Counted from the first letter of the stretch, positions 53,333-62,127 are shown. The stretch is 64,000 nt of DNA from Sphingobium cloacae (GCF_002355855.1 NZ_AP017655.1:682001-746000), one strand, 5' to 3'. The notes: generated by a model not told the origin, from the sequence alone. Numbers and translations: made by a program.

Positions 53333-53342
53333 GAAAAGCGAT

Positions 53343-53360
53343 TGCAATGAGATTTTGCAC
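53343..53360. promoter_or_regulatory. TGCAAT-N6-TTGCAC dyad
   Basis: TGCAATGAGATTTTGCAC has TGCAA/TTGCA inverted half-sites with a 7-base spacer. It resembles the elements at 33725 and 35293 and ends 2 bases before the tetR start codon. Confidence 0.4.
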
Positions 53361-53362
53361 AC

Positions 53363-54082
53363 ATGGTTAGACTTCAACTCGCCAAGACCGATGACGCCCC
53401 GCGTGGCGCGGCCGCCGAACACATCAAGAAAGTCGCCCTGCGCCTTTTCGCGGAACGGGGCGTGGACGGCGTAACCGTGCGGGAAATCGCGGCGGCGGCG
53501 GGCCAGAAGAATCATGGCGCGGTCGGCTATCATTTCGGGTCGAAGGAAGCACTGGTCCGCGCCATCGTCATGGATGGAGCCATGGCGCTGGACCGGGACC
53601 GCAATGCCGCGCTCGACCGGCTGGAGAGCGAAGGCGGCCCCCGCTCGATTCGCGAGGTGGTGGACGCGCTGATCGAGCCGGTGCTTGCCCTGTCTGACGA
53701 ACATTATGTCCCCTTCATCGTCATCTTCGCGATGACGCACCGCGACATGATGCTGGATGCGCTCGATCCTGCGGCCAACAGCGCCTATGGCCGGGGTCTC
53801 GACCATTTGCGGCGATTGATGCCCGATCTGACGCCTGCCCTCCAGAACCAGCGTTTCGTGTTTATGGGCGCTTATATCTCGGCGGTGCTGTCAGCGCGGC
53901 AGCGGGCGCTGACGGATCATAGCCGCGAACATCCCATGTGGGGCAGCGAAGCCAGCGTCGAACATTTCCTGCAAACACTCGTCGCGCTGCTGGAAGCGCC
54001 CGTCGATTTACCACCCTCCCTCCTAAAAGGGATAGGCAAGCGCGGCGAGCTTGTGCCACAAGTTTCCGGTCCGGTCGGTTAG
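53363..54082 (+). CDS. TetR-family regulator heading the F420 operon
   Basis: The 239-residue protein has an N-terminal HTH 'IKKVALRLFAERGVDGVTVR', 'EIAAAAGQKNHGAVGYHFGS' and a helical ligand-binding part with a TetR_C-like 'RFVFMGAYISAVLSARQRAL'. The start ATG 53363 has no evident ribosome-binding site and is only 30 bases from the 23-bp dyad, so the message may be leaderless or nearly so. fbiC follows after 37 bases. It is the best candidate for the protein that binds GTCAA-N13-TTGAC and so controls both flanking operons. Confidence 0.88.
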   Translation: MVRLQLAKTDDAPRGAAAEHIKKVALRLFAERGVDGVTVREIAAAAGQKNHGAVGYHFGSKEALVRAIVMDGAMALDRDRNAALDRLESEGGPRSIREVVDALIEPVLALSDEHYVPFIVIFAMTHRDMMLDALDPAANSAYGRGLDHLRRLMPDLTPALQNQRFVFMGAYISAVLSARQRALTDHSREHPMWGSEASVEHFLQTLVALLEAPVDLPPSLLKGIGKRGELVPQVSGPVG

Positions 54083-54119
54083 ATCGCAGAACATAAGAAA
54101 CGGGGAGTGGAGCAGGGCA

Positions 54120-56594
54120 ATGACGGGGACGGACGGATATATGGCCATGCTGCGCGACATGCCGCTGGACGATCTCATGGCGCGCGCTGCCGCGTTGCGG
54201 GATGAAGGGCATGGGCGGGTGCAGAGCTGGTCGCGCAAGATATTCATCCCGTTGACGCAGCTTTGCCGCAACCTCTGCCATTATTGCACCTTCTCCCAGC
54301 CGCCCCGGCCGGGCGAGAATGCCTATATGACCCGCGAGCAGGTATTGAATGTCGCGCGCGCGGGGCAGGCGGCGGGCTGCACGGAGGCGCTCTTCACCCT
54401 TGGCGACAAGCCGGAACTGCGGTTCCGCGCCGCGCGGGAGGAACTGGCGGCGCTGGGGCACGAAAGCACTCTGTCCTATCTGGCGGAGATGGCCGCGCTG
54501 GTGCGCGACGAAACCGGCCTCCTTCCCCATATCAACGCCGGTGTCATGAACCGCGAGGAGATGGCGGCGCTTCGTTCCGTCTCCGTGTCGCAAGGATTGA
54601 TGCTGGAGTCGATCTCCGACCGGCTTTGCCAGAAAGGTGGGGCGCATTACCGCTCGCCCGACAAAGAACCGGCGGCGCGGCTGGAAACGATCCGGCTGGC
54701 GGGAGAGCTTCGGATTCCCTTCACCACCGGCATTTTGATCGGCATCGGCGAAACGCGCGAGGAACGGATTGAGGCGCTGGAAGCGATCCGCGATCTGCAC
54801 CGGACCTACGGCCATATCCAGGAAGTGATCGTCCAGAATTTCCGCGCCAAGCCGCGCACGGTGATGGCCGACGCGCCGGAACCGGACATGGACGAACTGC
54901 TCTGGACCATCGCGGCGGCGCGCATCATCCTGGGGCCGCAAATGAATATTCAGGCTCCCCCCAATCTGTCGGCGGCGGACTTCCCCCGCCTGATGGCGGC
55001 GGGGATCAACGATTGGGGCGGCGTCTCCCCCGTTACGCCCGACCATGTGAACCCCGAAGCGCCATGGCCCGAAGTCGAACGGCTGCGGATGGCGACCGAA
55101 GCCAAAGGACGGATGCTGGTTGCGCGCCTGCCGGTCTATCCCGCCTGGGCGTTGGATAATGACCGCTGGCAGGACGCCGCCATGAAGGGGCATGTCATGG
55201 CCCATGCCGACGCCTCCGGCTTCGCCCGCGAGGATGCATGGTCGCCCGGCATCGCGCTGGATGCGCGGATATCGCGCCCGTCCACCCTGCCGGTCGATCC
55301 AAAGATCGCCGCCATCGTGGACCGCGCCATGGAAGGCGCACTGTTGGAAGAGGAGGAGGTCACAACCCTCTTCGAAGCACGGGAAGCCGATCTGGAGCAT
55401 GTCTGCGACAGCGCCGACCGCCTGCGCGAAGCGGTGATGGGCGACACGATCACCTATGTGGTCAACCGGAACATCAACTACACCAATATCTGCGCCTATA
55501 AATGCGGCTTCTGCGCATTTTCCAAGGGCGACAAGGCCGAAGCCCTGCGCGGCAAACCCTATGACCTCGATCTGGAGGAAGTCATCCGCCGCGTACGCGA
55601 GGCGTGGGACCGGGGAGGCACGGAAGTCTGCCTGCAAGGCGGCATCCACCCCCACTATACAGGCGACACCTACATCAATCTCGCCCGCGCCGTGCGGGCC
55701 GCCGTGCCGCAGATGCACATCCACGCCTTCTCCCCGCTGGAGGTGATGCAGGGCGCGGTGACGCTCGGCATCCCGGTTGAGGATTATCTGCGCTGCCTGA
55801 AGGAAGCAGGGCTGGACACGCTGCCCGGCACGGCCGCCGAAATACTCGACGATGAAGTGCGCGACCTGATCTGCCCCGACAAGCTCAACACGCAGCAATG
55901 GCTGGACGTGGTGGAAACCGCGCATCGGGTCGGCTTCACCACCACCGCGACGATCATGTTCGGCCATGTCGACACGCCCCGCCATTGGGCGCGCCACCTG
56001 ATCCGCATCCGCGATCTCCAGCGGCGCACTAGCGGCTTCACGGAGTTCGTGCCGCTGCCCTTCGTCCATATGGAATCGCCCATGGCCCTGCGCGGGCGGG
56101 CGCGGCGCGGCCCCACCTTCCGCGAGGTGCGCCTGATGCATGCCGTCGCGCGGCTGGCGCTGCATCCGCATATCCGTTCCATCCAGACAAGCTGGGTGAA
56201 GTTGGGCGAGGAAGGCGTGAAAGCCTGCCTCCAATCCGGCGCCAACGATCTGGGCGGCACGCTGATGAACGAGAGCATCTCTCGCGCGGCGGGCACGCAG
56301 CACGGGCAGGAAATGCCGCCCGCCGCCATGGAGGCGCTGATCCGCTCCATCGGCCGCACTCCGCGCCAGCGCAGCACCGCTTACGGCCAGGTTGCCCAGG
56401 ACATTCACGATCGCGGCATGACTGCCGCCGAACTCGCACCCATGGTCCAGACCCCGCCGCGCAAGCATCGGCGGGACACGGACCCGAAGAAACTGGAGAG
56501 GTTTGAATATGCAGAATGCGGCTTCGGCGACCATCGCCGTTCTGGGCGGCACCGGCAAGGAAGGCGGCGGGCTCGCCCTGCGCTGGGCGCATAA
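54120..56594 (+). CDS. fbiC: 7,8-didemethyl-8-hydroxy-5-deazariboflavin (Fo) synthase
   Basis: The 824-residue fusion of CofG and CofH consists of two radical-SAM halves. The N-terminal half has the cluster motif C49-R-N-L-C53-H-Y-C56; the C-terminal half has C458-A-Y-K-C462-G-F-C465. Together they join tyrosine to 5-amino-6-ribitylaminouracil to make Fo, the deazaflavin core of F420. Actinobacteria have the same fusion; archaea have two genes. ATG 54120 has GGAGCAGGG before it. The last 29 codons overlap npdG in another frame. Fo synthase genes are rare in alphaproteobacteria. The window contains no other use for Fo (no FO-type photolyase). Confidence 0.96.
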   Translation: MTGTDGYMAMLRDMPLDDLMARAAALRDEGHGRVQSWSRKIFIPLTQLCRNLCHYCTFSQPPRPGENAYMTREQVLNVARAGQAAGCTEALFTLGDKPELRFRAAREELAALGHESTLSYLAEMAALVRDETGLLPHINAGVMNREEMAALRSVSVSQGLMLESISDRLCQKGGAHYRSPDKEPAARLETIRLAGELRIPFTTGILIGIGETREERIEALEAIRDLHRTYGHIQEVIVQNFRAKPRTVMADAPEPDMDELLWTIAAARIILGPQMNIQAPPNLSAADFPRLMAAGINDWGGVSPVTPDHVNPEAPWPEVERLRMATEAKGRMLVARLPVYPAWALDNDRWQDAAMKGHVMAHADASGFAREDAWSPGIALDARISRPSTLPVDPKIAAIVDRAMEGALLEEEEVTTLFEAREADLEHVCDSADRLREAVMGDTITYVVNRNINYTNICAYKCGFCAFSKGDKAEALRGKPYDLDLEEVIRRVREAWDRGGTEVCLQGGIHPHYTGDTYINLARAVRAAVPQMHIHAFSPLEVMQGAVTLGIPVEDYLRCLKEAGLDTLPGTAAEILDDEVRDLICPDKLNTQQWLDVVETAHRVGFTTTATIMFGHVDTPRHWARHLIRIRDLQRRTSGFTEFVPLPFVHMESPMALRGRARRGPTFREVRLMHAVARLALHPHIRSIQTSWVKLGEEGVKACLQSGANDLGGTLMNESISRAAGTQHGQEMPPAAMEALIRSIGRTPRQRSTAYGQVAQDIHDRGMTAAELAPMVQTPPRKHRRDTDPKKLERFEYAECGFGDHRRSGRHRQGRRRARPALGA

Positions 56595-57174
56595 GGGGCA
56601 CCGTGTCATCATCGGCAGCCGCACCGCCGAGCGCGCGCAGGAAGCTGCGGCGGAAATGAACGCGACGCTGGGCACGAACAACGTCACCGGCGCGGCCAAT
56701 CCCGACGCGGCGGCGCAGGCGGACATTGTCGTCCTCGCCGTGCCCTATGCCGCGCAGCAATCGACGGTGAAGGAAGTCGAAGGCGCGCTGGCGGGCAAGA
56801 TCCTGATCGACGTGACCGTCCCACTGGTCCCGCCCAAGGTCAGCCGGGTCCAGCTTCCCGATGGCGGATCGGCCGTCGAAGCGGTGCAGAAGCTGCTCGG
56901 CGAAGGCGTGAAGGTCGTCTCCGCCTTCCAGAACATCAGCGCCCATCACCTCACCCATCTGGACGCGGAGATCGAATGCGACGTCCTCGTCTGCGCGGAC
57001 GATGTCGAAGCGGGCGACACGGTGGTCGCGCTGGCGCAGGAAATCGGCCTGCGCGCTTGGTATGCCGGGCCGCTTTGCAATTCCGTGGTGGCGGAGGGGT
57101 TGACCTCCGTGCTGATCGCTCTCAATCGTCGTTACAAGGTGCCCGGTTCGGGCATCCGCATCACGGGGGTTTGA
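56509..57174 (+). CDS. npdG: F420-dependent NADP oxidoreductase
   Basis: The 221-residue Rossmann protein begins MQNAASATIAVLGGTGKEGG. The NADP motif is GGTGKEGGGLALRWAHKGHR, with 'IIGSRTAERAQ' as the 2'-phosphate contact. The C-terminal part 'SVVAEGLTSVLIALNRRYKV' and 'VSAFQNISAHHLTHLD' matches Fno/NpdG. It moves hydride between F420 and NADP and so keeps F420 reduced. ATG 56509 has GGAGAGG upstream, inside the fbiC frame. It overlaps the fbiC 3' end by 86 bases. cofE follows after 10 bases. Confidence 0.93.
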   Translation: MQNAASATIAVLGGTGKEGGGLALRWAHKGHRVIIGSRTAERAQEAAAEMNATLGTNNVTGAANPDAAAQADIVVLAVPYAAQQSTVKEVEGALAGKILIDVTVPLVPPKVSRVQLPDGGSAVEAVQKLLGEGVKVVSAFQNISAHHLTHLDAEIECDVLVCADDVEAGDTVVALAQEIGLRAWYAGPLCNSVVAEGLTSVLIALNRRYKVPGSGIRITGV

Positions 57175-57184
57175 CTATTCCATC

Positions 57185-57961
57185 ATGACTGCCGCCGCAT
57201 CGGCCACGGCCACGCTGCTTGCCCTGGGCGGCATTCCCATGATCGGGCTGGGCGACGATCTGGCCGCGATCATCCTCGACGCGGTGGAGCGGTCGGGCGA
57301 AGCCCTGCGGGACGGCGACATCCTCGTCCTCGCGCAGAAGATCGTGTCGAAGGCGGAAGGGCGGGTCGTGCCTCTGGCGCGGGTCACGCCGTCCGCCGAA
57401 GCGGTGGACCTCGCCGAACGTTGCGACAAGGACCCGCGCCTCGTCGAACTCATCCTGTCTGAAACCGACAAGGTGATGCGTGTCCGCAAGGGCGTGTTGA
57501 TCGTCCGGCACCGGCTGGGGCTGGTGCTGGCCAATGCGGGCATCGACCAGTCGAACATCGCGCAGGAAGGGGAAGGCGTCGCTCTCCTGCTCCCACTCGA
57601 TCCCGACGCCAGTTGCGCGGCCATCCGGCAGGAAATCGCGCGTCGGACGGGCAGGGACGTCGCCATCCTCATCATCGACAGTCTCGGCCGGGCATGGCGC
57701 AAGGGAACCTGCGGCATCGCTATCGGCGTCAGCGGCATGGCGGGCTTGCTGGACCTGCGCGGCGCGCCGGACCTGCACGGGCGCCAGCTTCAGACCAGCG
57801 AACTCGGCCTTGCCGACGAAGTGGCGGCGGCCGCTTCCCTCGTCATGGGGCAGGCCGATGAAGGGCGCCCCGTGGTGCTGGTCCGCGGCATCGGACGCGG
57901 ACGCTCCGAAGGCCGCGCCGCCGATCTCATCCGCGAACCCGAAATGGACCTTTTTCCATGA
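57185..57961 (+). CDS. cofE: Coenzyme F420-0:L-glutamate ligase
   Basis: The 258-residue stand-alone CofE has conserved segments 'DILVLAQKIVSKAEGRVVPL', 'LANAGIDQSNIAQEGEGVAL', 'LIIDSLGRAWRKGTCGIAIG' and 'DLHGRQLQTSELGLADEVAA'. It adds gamma-linked glutamates to F420-0 using GTP. Unlike FbiB of mycobacteria it carries no C-terminal FMN (nitroreductase-like) domain. Its stop overlaps the cofD start (ATGA). Confidence 0.94.
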   Translation: MTAAASATATLLALGGIPMIGLGDDLAAIILDAVERSGEALRDGDILVLAQKIVSKAEGRVVPLARVTPSAEAVDLAERCDKDPRLVELILSETDKVMRVRKGVLIVRHRLGLVLANAGIDQSNIAQEGEGVALLLPLDPDASCAAIRQEIARRTGRDVAILIIDSLGRAWRKGTCGIAIGVSGMAGLLDLRGAPDLHGRQLQTSELGLADEVAAAASLVMGQADEGRPVVLVRGIGRGRSEGRAADLIREPEMDLFP

Positions 57962-58887
57962 GCGTCCTCGCGTTGGCAGGCGGCGTGGGCGGCGCAAAGC
58001 TCGCCAATGGGCTTGCCGCGATCCTGCCGCCGGGAACGCTGACCGTGGCGGTCAACACCGGTGACGATTTCGAGCATATGGGGCTGCTCATCTGCCCCGA
58101 CCTCGACAGCGTCACCTATGCGCTGGCGGGCATGAACAATACGGAACTGGGCTGGGGCGTGGCGGGCGAAAGCTGGACCTTCATGGACGCCACAGCACGG
58201 CTCGGTGGGGAAACATGGTTTCGCCTCGGCGACCGCGATCTGGCGACGCACATCCTGCGGCGACAATTATTTCAGCAGGGCAGCCTTTCCACCGCCACGG
58301 ACGACATCCGCCGCCGCCTCGGCATCGTGCAAAGGATCGTGCCGATGAGCGACGATCCCGTCCGCTCCATCGTCTCGACGGACCGGGGCGACCTCAGCTT
58401 TCAGGATTATTTCGTGCGCTATAAATGCGTGCCACGCTTTCTTTCGATCCATTTCGAAGGCGCGGAGACAGCGAAACCCAGCGCGGGGCTGCTGGCCGCA
58501 TTGGACGATCCCGCGCTGGAGGCCATCATCCTCTGCCCCTCCAACCCGCTGCTGTCCATCGCCCCGATCCTGGCGATTCCCGGCATCCGCGAGCGTCTCG
58601 CGGGAAGGACCGTGCCTTGCGTCGCGCTCTCGCCCTTCATCTCCGGCCAGGCGGTCAAGGGACCGGCGGCCAAGATCATGGCCGAACTGGGCATCGCGCC
58701 GACGCCATCCGCCGTAGCCGCCCATTATGACGGCCTGATCGACGGACTGGTGATCGACACCGCCGACGCAGCCGCGATACCCGGCGAGCGGCCCGCCCTT
58801 TTCGCGACGGACATATTGATGCGCGATCCCGCCGATCAGCAGCGTCTGGGCGGGGAAGTGCTGGACTTCGCGCGCAGCCTGACCTGA
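57958..58887 (+). CDS. cofD: 2-phospho-L-lactate (or phosphoenolpyruvate) transferase, F420 side-chain step
   Basis: The 309-residue CofD/FbiA begins MSVLALAGGVGGAKLANGLA. 'AVNTGDDFEHMGLLICPDLD' and 'WFRLGDRDLATHILRRQLF' contact Fo and GDP, and 'IILCPSNPLLSIAPILAIPG' is the family's second hallmark. It transfers the phospho-acid unit from the GDP-activated donor to Fo. The donor (2-phospholactate, PEP or 3-phosphoglycerate) cannot be told safely from sequence. It is ATGA-coupled to cofE, with cofC 6 bases downstream. Confidence 0.95.
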   Translation: MSVLALAGGVGGAKLANGLAAILPPGTLTVAVNTGDDFEHMGLLICPDLDSVTYALAGMNNTELGWGVAGESWTFMDATARLGGETWFRLGDRDLATHILRRQLFQQGSLSTATDDIRRRLGIVQRIVPMSDDPVRSIVSTDRGDLSFQDYFVRYKCVPRFLSIHFEGAETAKPSAGLLAALDDPALEAIILCPSNPLLSIAPILAIPGIRERLAGRTVPCVALSPFISGQAVKGPAAKIMAELGIAPTPSAVAAHYDGLIDGLVIDTADAAAIPGERPALFATDILMRDPADQQRLGGEVLDFARSLT

Positions 58888-58893
58888 CCTTTC

Positions 58894-59472
58894 ATGACTG
58901 CCGCCATCGTCATTCCGGTCAAGCCGTTCGACCAGGCCAAGGCCCGCCTCGCTCCCGTCCTGACGCCGGAGGAGCGGGAAATGCTCAGCCGTGCTTTCTT
59001 CCGTCATGTCCTGACGCTGGCGACGGACCGGGCGCTGGATGCGGACGTGATCGTCGTCAGCCGGTGCGAGCAGGCGCTCGGCATGGCGCGCGAGGCAGGC
59101 GCGCAGGCCATGGTCGAACAGGGGCAGGGTCAGAATGAAGCGCTGGAGCAGGCGATGGAGCTGGCCAATGGCCCCGTCCTGTTGCTGAGTTCGGACCTAC
59201 CCTTCCTTGCCATGCAGGACATCGCCGTCATGTTGACCCTTGGCGCAACGACGGACTTGGGCATTGCAACGGACCGCGCGAAAACCGGCACCAATGCGCT
59301 TTTCCTCGCCCGCTCCGGCATGATCCGGACTCGCTTCGGTCCGGACAGCCGCGCCTTGCATCAGGCGGAAGCGGAAAAGGCGGGATTGCGCTGGACCTTG
59401 ATCGAGCGCCCCGGCCTAGCGTTCGATGTGGATCGGCCGGAGGACCTGCCTTTTCTCCATAACGAGTCATAA
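58894..59472 (+). CDS. cofC: 2-phospho-L-lactate guanylyltransferase (F420 synthesis)
   Basis: The 192-residue CofC/FbiD begins MTAAIVIPVKPFDQAKARLA, the GTP-binding start of the family. 'VVSRCEQALGMAREAG', 'LLLSSDLPFLAMQDIAVML' and 'TDRAKTGTNALFLARSG' complete the nucleotidyltransferase fold. It joins GMP to the phospho-acid used by CofD. It is the last F420 gene of the operon. A 72-bp gap holding an ATGCAATTTT element (minus strand, 59518-59509) separates it from the thiolase gene. Confidence 0.94.
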   Translation: MTAAIVIPVKPFDQAKARLAPVLTPEEREMLSRAFFRHVLTLATDRALDADVIVVSRCEQALGMAREAGAQAMVEQGQGQNEALEQAMELANGPVLLLSSDLPFLAMQDIAVMLTLGATTDLGIATDRAKTGTNALFLARSGMIRTRFGPDSRALHQAEAEKAGLRWTLIERPGLAFDVDRPEDLPFLHNES

Positions 59473-59544
59473 AAGGGTTAGACAAAATCCCTCCCGCCAT
59501 GATAGCCAAAAATTGCATTATGGTATAGTATTGGAGGCAAGTGG

Positions 59545-60717
59545 ATGGCGGAGGCATATATCGCCGCTCTGGCGCGGAGCGCGGGCGGCAGGCGCGGTGG
59601 CAGGCTGGCGGGCGTTCATCCCGCCGATCTGGCCGGGAAAGTCCTGTCCGCGCTGGTCGAACGCAGCGGGATCGATCCGCAGGCGGTGGAGGATGTCATC
59701 ATGGGCTGTGCCTGTCCGGGCGGCGAGCAGGGCGCGAACATCGCCCGCAACGCCGTGCTGGCGTCGGGCTTGCCCGAATCCGTCCCCGGCACCCATGTGG
59801 ACCGCCAGTGCGGATCGTCGCAGCAGGCGCTGCACTTCGCCGCCGCCACGGTCATGTCGGGCATCATGGATGTCGTCATCGCCGCGGGCGTGGAAAGCAT
59901 GACCCGCGTTCCCATGGGCCTGCCCTGGACCTTGCCCGCGCAGCACGGCTTCGGCACCTATCGCAGCCCCGGCATCGAAGCGCGCTATCCCGGCAAGCCG
60001 TTCAGCCAGTTCGGCGGCGCGGAAATGCTGGCGGAGAAATATGGTTTCGAGCGGCCTGAACTGGACGCCTTCGCGCTGGAAAGCCACCGCCGCGCCGCCG
60101 CCGCGTCGCAGGCGGGCAAGTTCGACGCGGAAATCGTCCCGCTGGAGGTCGTGACGCCCGAAGGCGAAACGATCGTCCACAAGACCGACGAAGGCATCCG
60201 CTTCGACGCCAGCCTCGAAAAAATCTCCAGCGTGAAGCTGTTGCAGGAGGGCGGCGTCATCTCGGCCGCCAACGCCAGCCAGATTTGCGACGGCGCGGCG
60301 GCGCTGCTGGTCGTCAACGAGCGCGGCCTCAAGACGCTGGGCCTCACGCCGCTGGCCCGCGTGCATCAGATGACGGTGCTAGGCCATGATCCGGTCATCA
60401 TGCTGGAAGCCCCCATCCCGGCGACGCAAAAGGCCCTGGACAAGGCGAGCATGAAGCTGTCCGACATCGACCTCTACGAAGTGAACGAAGCCTTCGCTCC
60501 CGTCCCGCTGGCATGGACTCAGGCGCTGGATGCCGATCCGGCCCGGCTGAACGTCCATGGCGGCGCGATTGCGCTGGGTCATCCGCTGGGCGGATCGGGC
60601 GCGAAGCTGATGGCGACGCTGGTGAGCGCGCTCCATGATCGCGGGGGGCGCTATGGCCTTCAGACCATGTGCGAGGCGGGCGGCATGGCAAACGTCACCA
60701 TTGTCGAGAGGCTGTAA
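59545..60717 (+). CDS. Acetyl-CoA acetyltransferase (true thiolase)
   Basis: The 390-residue thiolase has an intact active site: nucleophile Cys in 'HVDRQCGSSQQALHFAA', His in 'NVHGGAIALGHPLGGSGAK' and the second Cys in 'QTMCEAGGMANVTIVERL'. It cleaves 3-ketoacyl-CoA with CoA. This contrasts with the two cysteine-less thiolase-like proteins elsewhere in the locus, so it probably provides the thiolytic step of the pathway. GGAGG precedes ATG 59545 by 8 bases. Confidence 0.95.
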   Translation: MAEAYIAALARSAGGRRGGRLAGVHPADLAGKVLSALVERSGIDPQAVEDVIMGCACPGGEQGANIARNAVLASGLPESVPGTHVDRQCGSSQQALHFAAATVMSGIMDVVIAAGVESMTRVPMGLPWTLPAQHGFGTYRSPGIEARYPGKPFSQFGGAEMLAEKYGFERPELDAFALESHRRAAAASQAGKFDAEIVPLEVVTPEGETIVHKTDEGIRFDASLEKISSVKLLQEGGVISAANASQICDGAAALLVVNERGLKTLGLTPLARVHQMTVLGHDPVIMLEAPIPATQKALDKASMKLSDIDLYEVNEAFAPVPLAWTQALDADPARLNVHGGAIALGHPLGGSGAKLMATLVSALHDRGGRYGLQTMCEAGGMANVTIVERL

Positions 60718-60721
60718 GGCC

Positions 60722-61222
60722 ATGGCGCGCATCGCTTTGCCGGAAGGCGAGGGGGAGGAAGGCCAACGCATGTGGTCGCTGCGCCCCACACTGGGCGAGG
60801 CCGCGCGCGCCTTCGGCGAAGCGTTGCAGGATGAAGCGCGGCTGCCGGTGCGCGTTCGCGAGGCGGCCCGCATCCGCATCGCGCATATCAACGGCTGCAT
60901 CCCCTGCTCGGAAACGCGGGTGGAAGATGGCGAAAATCTGGGTTTGGACGAAGATTTCTACGCCCATGTCGATGACCCGGCCCGGCGCGGGGACTATAAG
61001 CCGCGTGAGGCGCTTGCCATCGGCTTCGCGGAACGCTTCGCCGTTGGTCCCTCGGCCTTCGACGATGCTTTCTGGGCGGATTTGAACAGCCATTTCAGCG
61101 CGGATGAACTGGTGGAGCTTGCCGCCCATTGCGCCAAATGGCTGGGCCTTGGCCGCCTGAACGCCGTGATGGACATCAGCGTCTCCTGCCCGATCCGCAT
61201 CCCGGCAGGGCAGGAGAATTAG
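60722..61222 (+). CDS. Carboxymuconolactone decarboxylase/AhpD-like protein
   Basis: The 166-residue all-helical protein begins MARIALPEGEGEEGQRMWSL. The signature 'RIRIAHINGCIPCSETRVED' has the redox CxxC of the AhpD-like CMD family, and a later 'VELAAHCAKWLGLGRLNAVM' helix follows. Such proteins act as alkylhydroperoxidase partners or small reductases. It follows the thiolase stop by 4 bases and so belongs to the same operon. It is convergent with the enoyl-CoA hydratase gene. Exact role unknown. Confidence 0.85.
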   Translation: MARIALPEGEGEEGQRMWSLRPTLGEAARAFGEALQDEARLPVRVREAARIRIAHINGCIPCSETRVEDGENLGLDEDFYAHVDDPARRGDYKPREALAIGFAERFAVGPSAFDDAFWADLNSHFSADELVELAAHCAKWLGLGRLNAVMDISVSCPIRIPAGQEN

Positions 61223-61239
61223 GCGCGCCGAACAGCCTT

Positions 61240-62115
61240 TTAACCTTGCCCGGCCTGCTTCTTGTTCGCTGACGCCATGGCCTTCGCGTCCAGCCCGCCG
61301 ACGAGGTTCCCCGTCATCAACTGGTTATGCGCATGGGCCAGATGGTGCATGTGGAACACGCCGTCCATCGCCTGCCGCTTGCCGCGCAGGTCTTCCACGA
61401 AATTGAACGCCTGCTTGGTGAGCGCCAGTCCAAAACGGTCGCGCTCGGCGATCTCGGCGGCGATCTTCGCCACTTCCTCACGCAGCGTCTCGCGCGGGAA
61501 AATCTCGTTCACCATGCCGAACTGATAGGCTCGCTGCGCCGGCATCCGCCGCCCCAGCAGCAGCAGTTCGCGCGCCACGCGCGGCGGCAGCTCGAACGCA
61601 TGGGCGAAATATTCCACCCCCGGCTGCGCCATCCGCAGCACCGGGTCCTGGAAGAAGGCATCGTCCGACGCGACGATCAGGTCGCACACCCATGCCAGCA
61701 TCAGCCCGCCCGCGATGCAGGCGCCCTGCACCATGGCGATCATCGGCTTGGGAATATCCTGCCAGCGGCGGCACAGGCCCAGATAGCCGTCCTGTTCCAG
61801 CACATATTGCCGTTCCGCGCCGCCCTTGTTGCGATGATCCCACCAGAGCGTCGTGCGCTCGCGGGCCATGTCGCTGTCCTTTTCGGGGGTGCCGATGTCG
61901 TGCCCCGCGGAGAAATGCTTGCCTTCGCCGCCCAGCACGATGACCTTCACCTCGTCATCCTCGACCGCCCGCTTGAACGAAGCGTCGAGCTGCGCCAGCA
62001 GCCGGTAATTCTGGGCATTGGAATATTGCGGGCGGTTGAGCATCACCCATGCCACGCCATCCTCGACCTTGTAGGTCACGAATTCCGGCTGATCCTGTGC
62101 TGCGTTATCGGTCAT
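61240..62115 (-). CDS. Enoyl-CoA hydratase-family protein lacking canonical glutamates
   Basis: The 291-residue crotonase-fold protein begins MTDNAAQDQPEFVTYKVEDG. The oxyanion-hole region is normal ('GGEGKHFSAGHDIG', 'VQGACIAGGLMLAWVCDLIV'), but Met stands at the first catalytic Glu, and the second region reads 'FFQDPVLRMAQPGVEYFAHA'. It carries an insert 'RTTLWWDHRNKGGAERQYVL'. This distinct subgroup also occurs in actinobacterial catabolic clusters; its reaction is not established. It is last in a minus-strand operon with an SDR and a CoA-transferase. Confidence 0.88.
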   Translation of the reverse strand: MTDNAAQDQPEFVTYKVEDGVAWVMLNRPQYSNAQNYRLLAQLDASFKRAVEDDEVKVIVLGGEGKHFSAGHDIGTPEKDSDMARERTTLWWDHRNKGGAERQYVLEQDGYLGLCRRWQDIPKPMIAMVQGACIAGGLMLAWVCDLIVASDDAFFQDPVLRMAQPGVEYFAHAFELPPRVARELLLLGRRMPAQRAYQFGMVNEIFPRETLREEVAKIAAEIAERDRFGLALTKQAFNFVEDLRGKRQAMDGVFHMHHLAHAHNQLMTGNLVGGLDAKAMASANKKQAGQG

Positions 62116-62127
62116 CGTCTCTCCTCC

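Noticed and set aside
53862..56726. Open frame of 954 codons antisense to fbiC
   Set aside because: It has low-complexity His/Arg/Gly composition without motifs, while the opposite strand encodes a clear two-domain radical-SAM protein.
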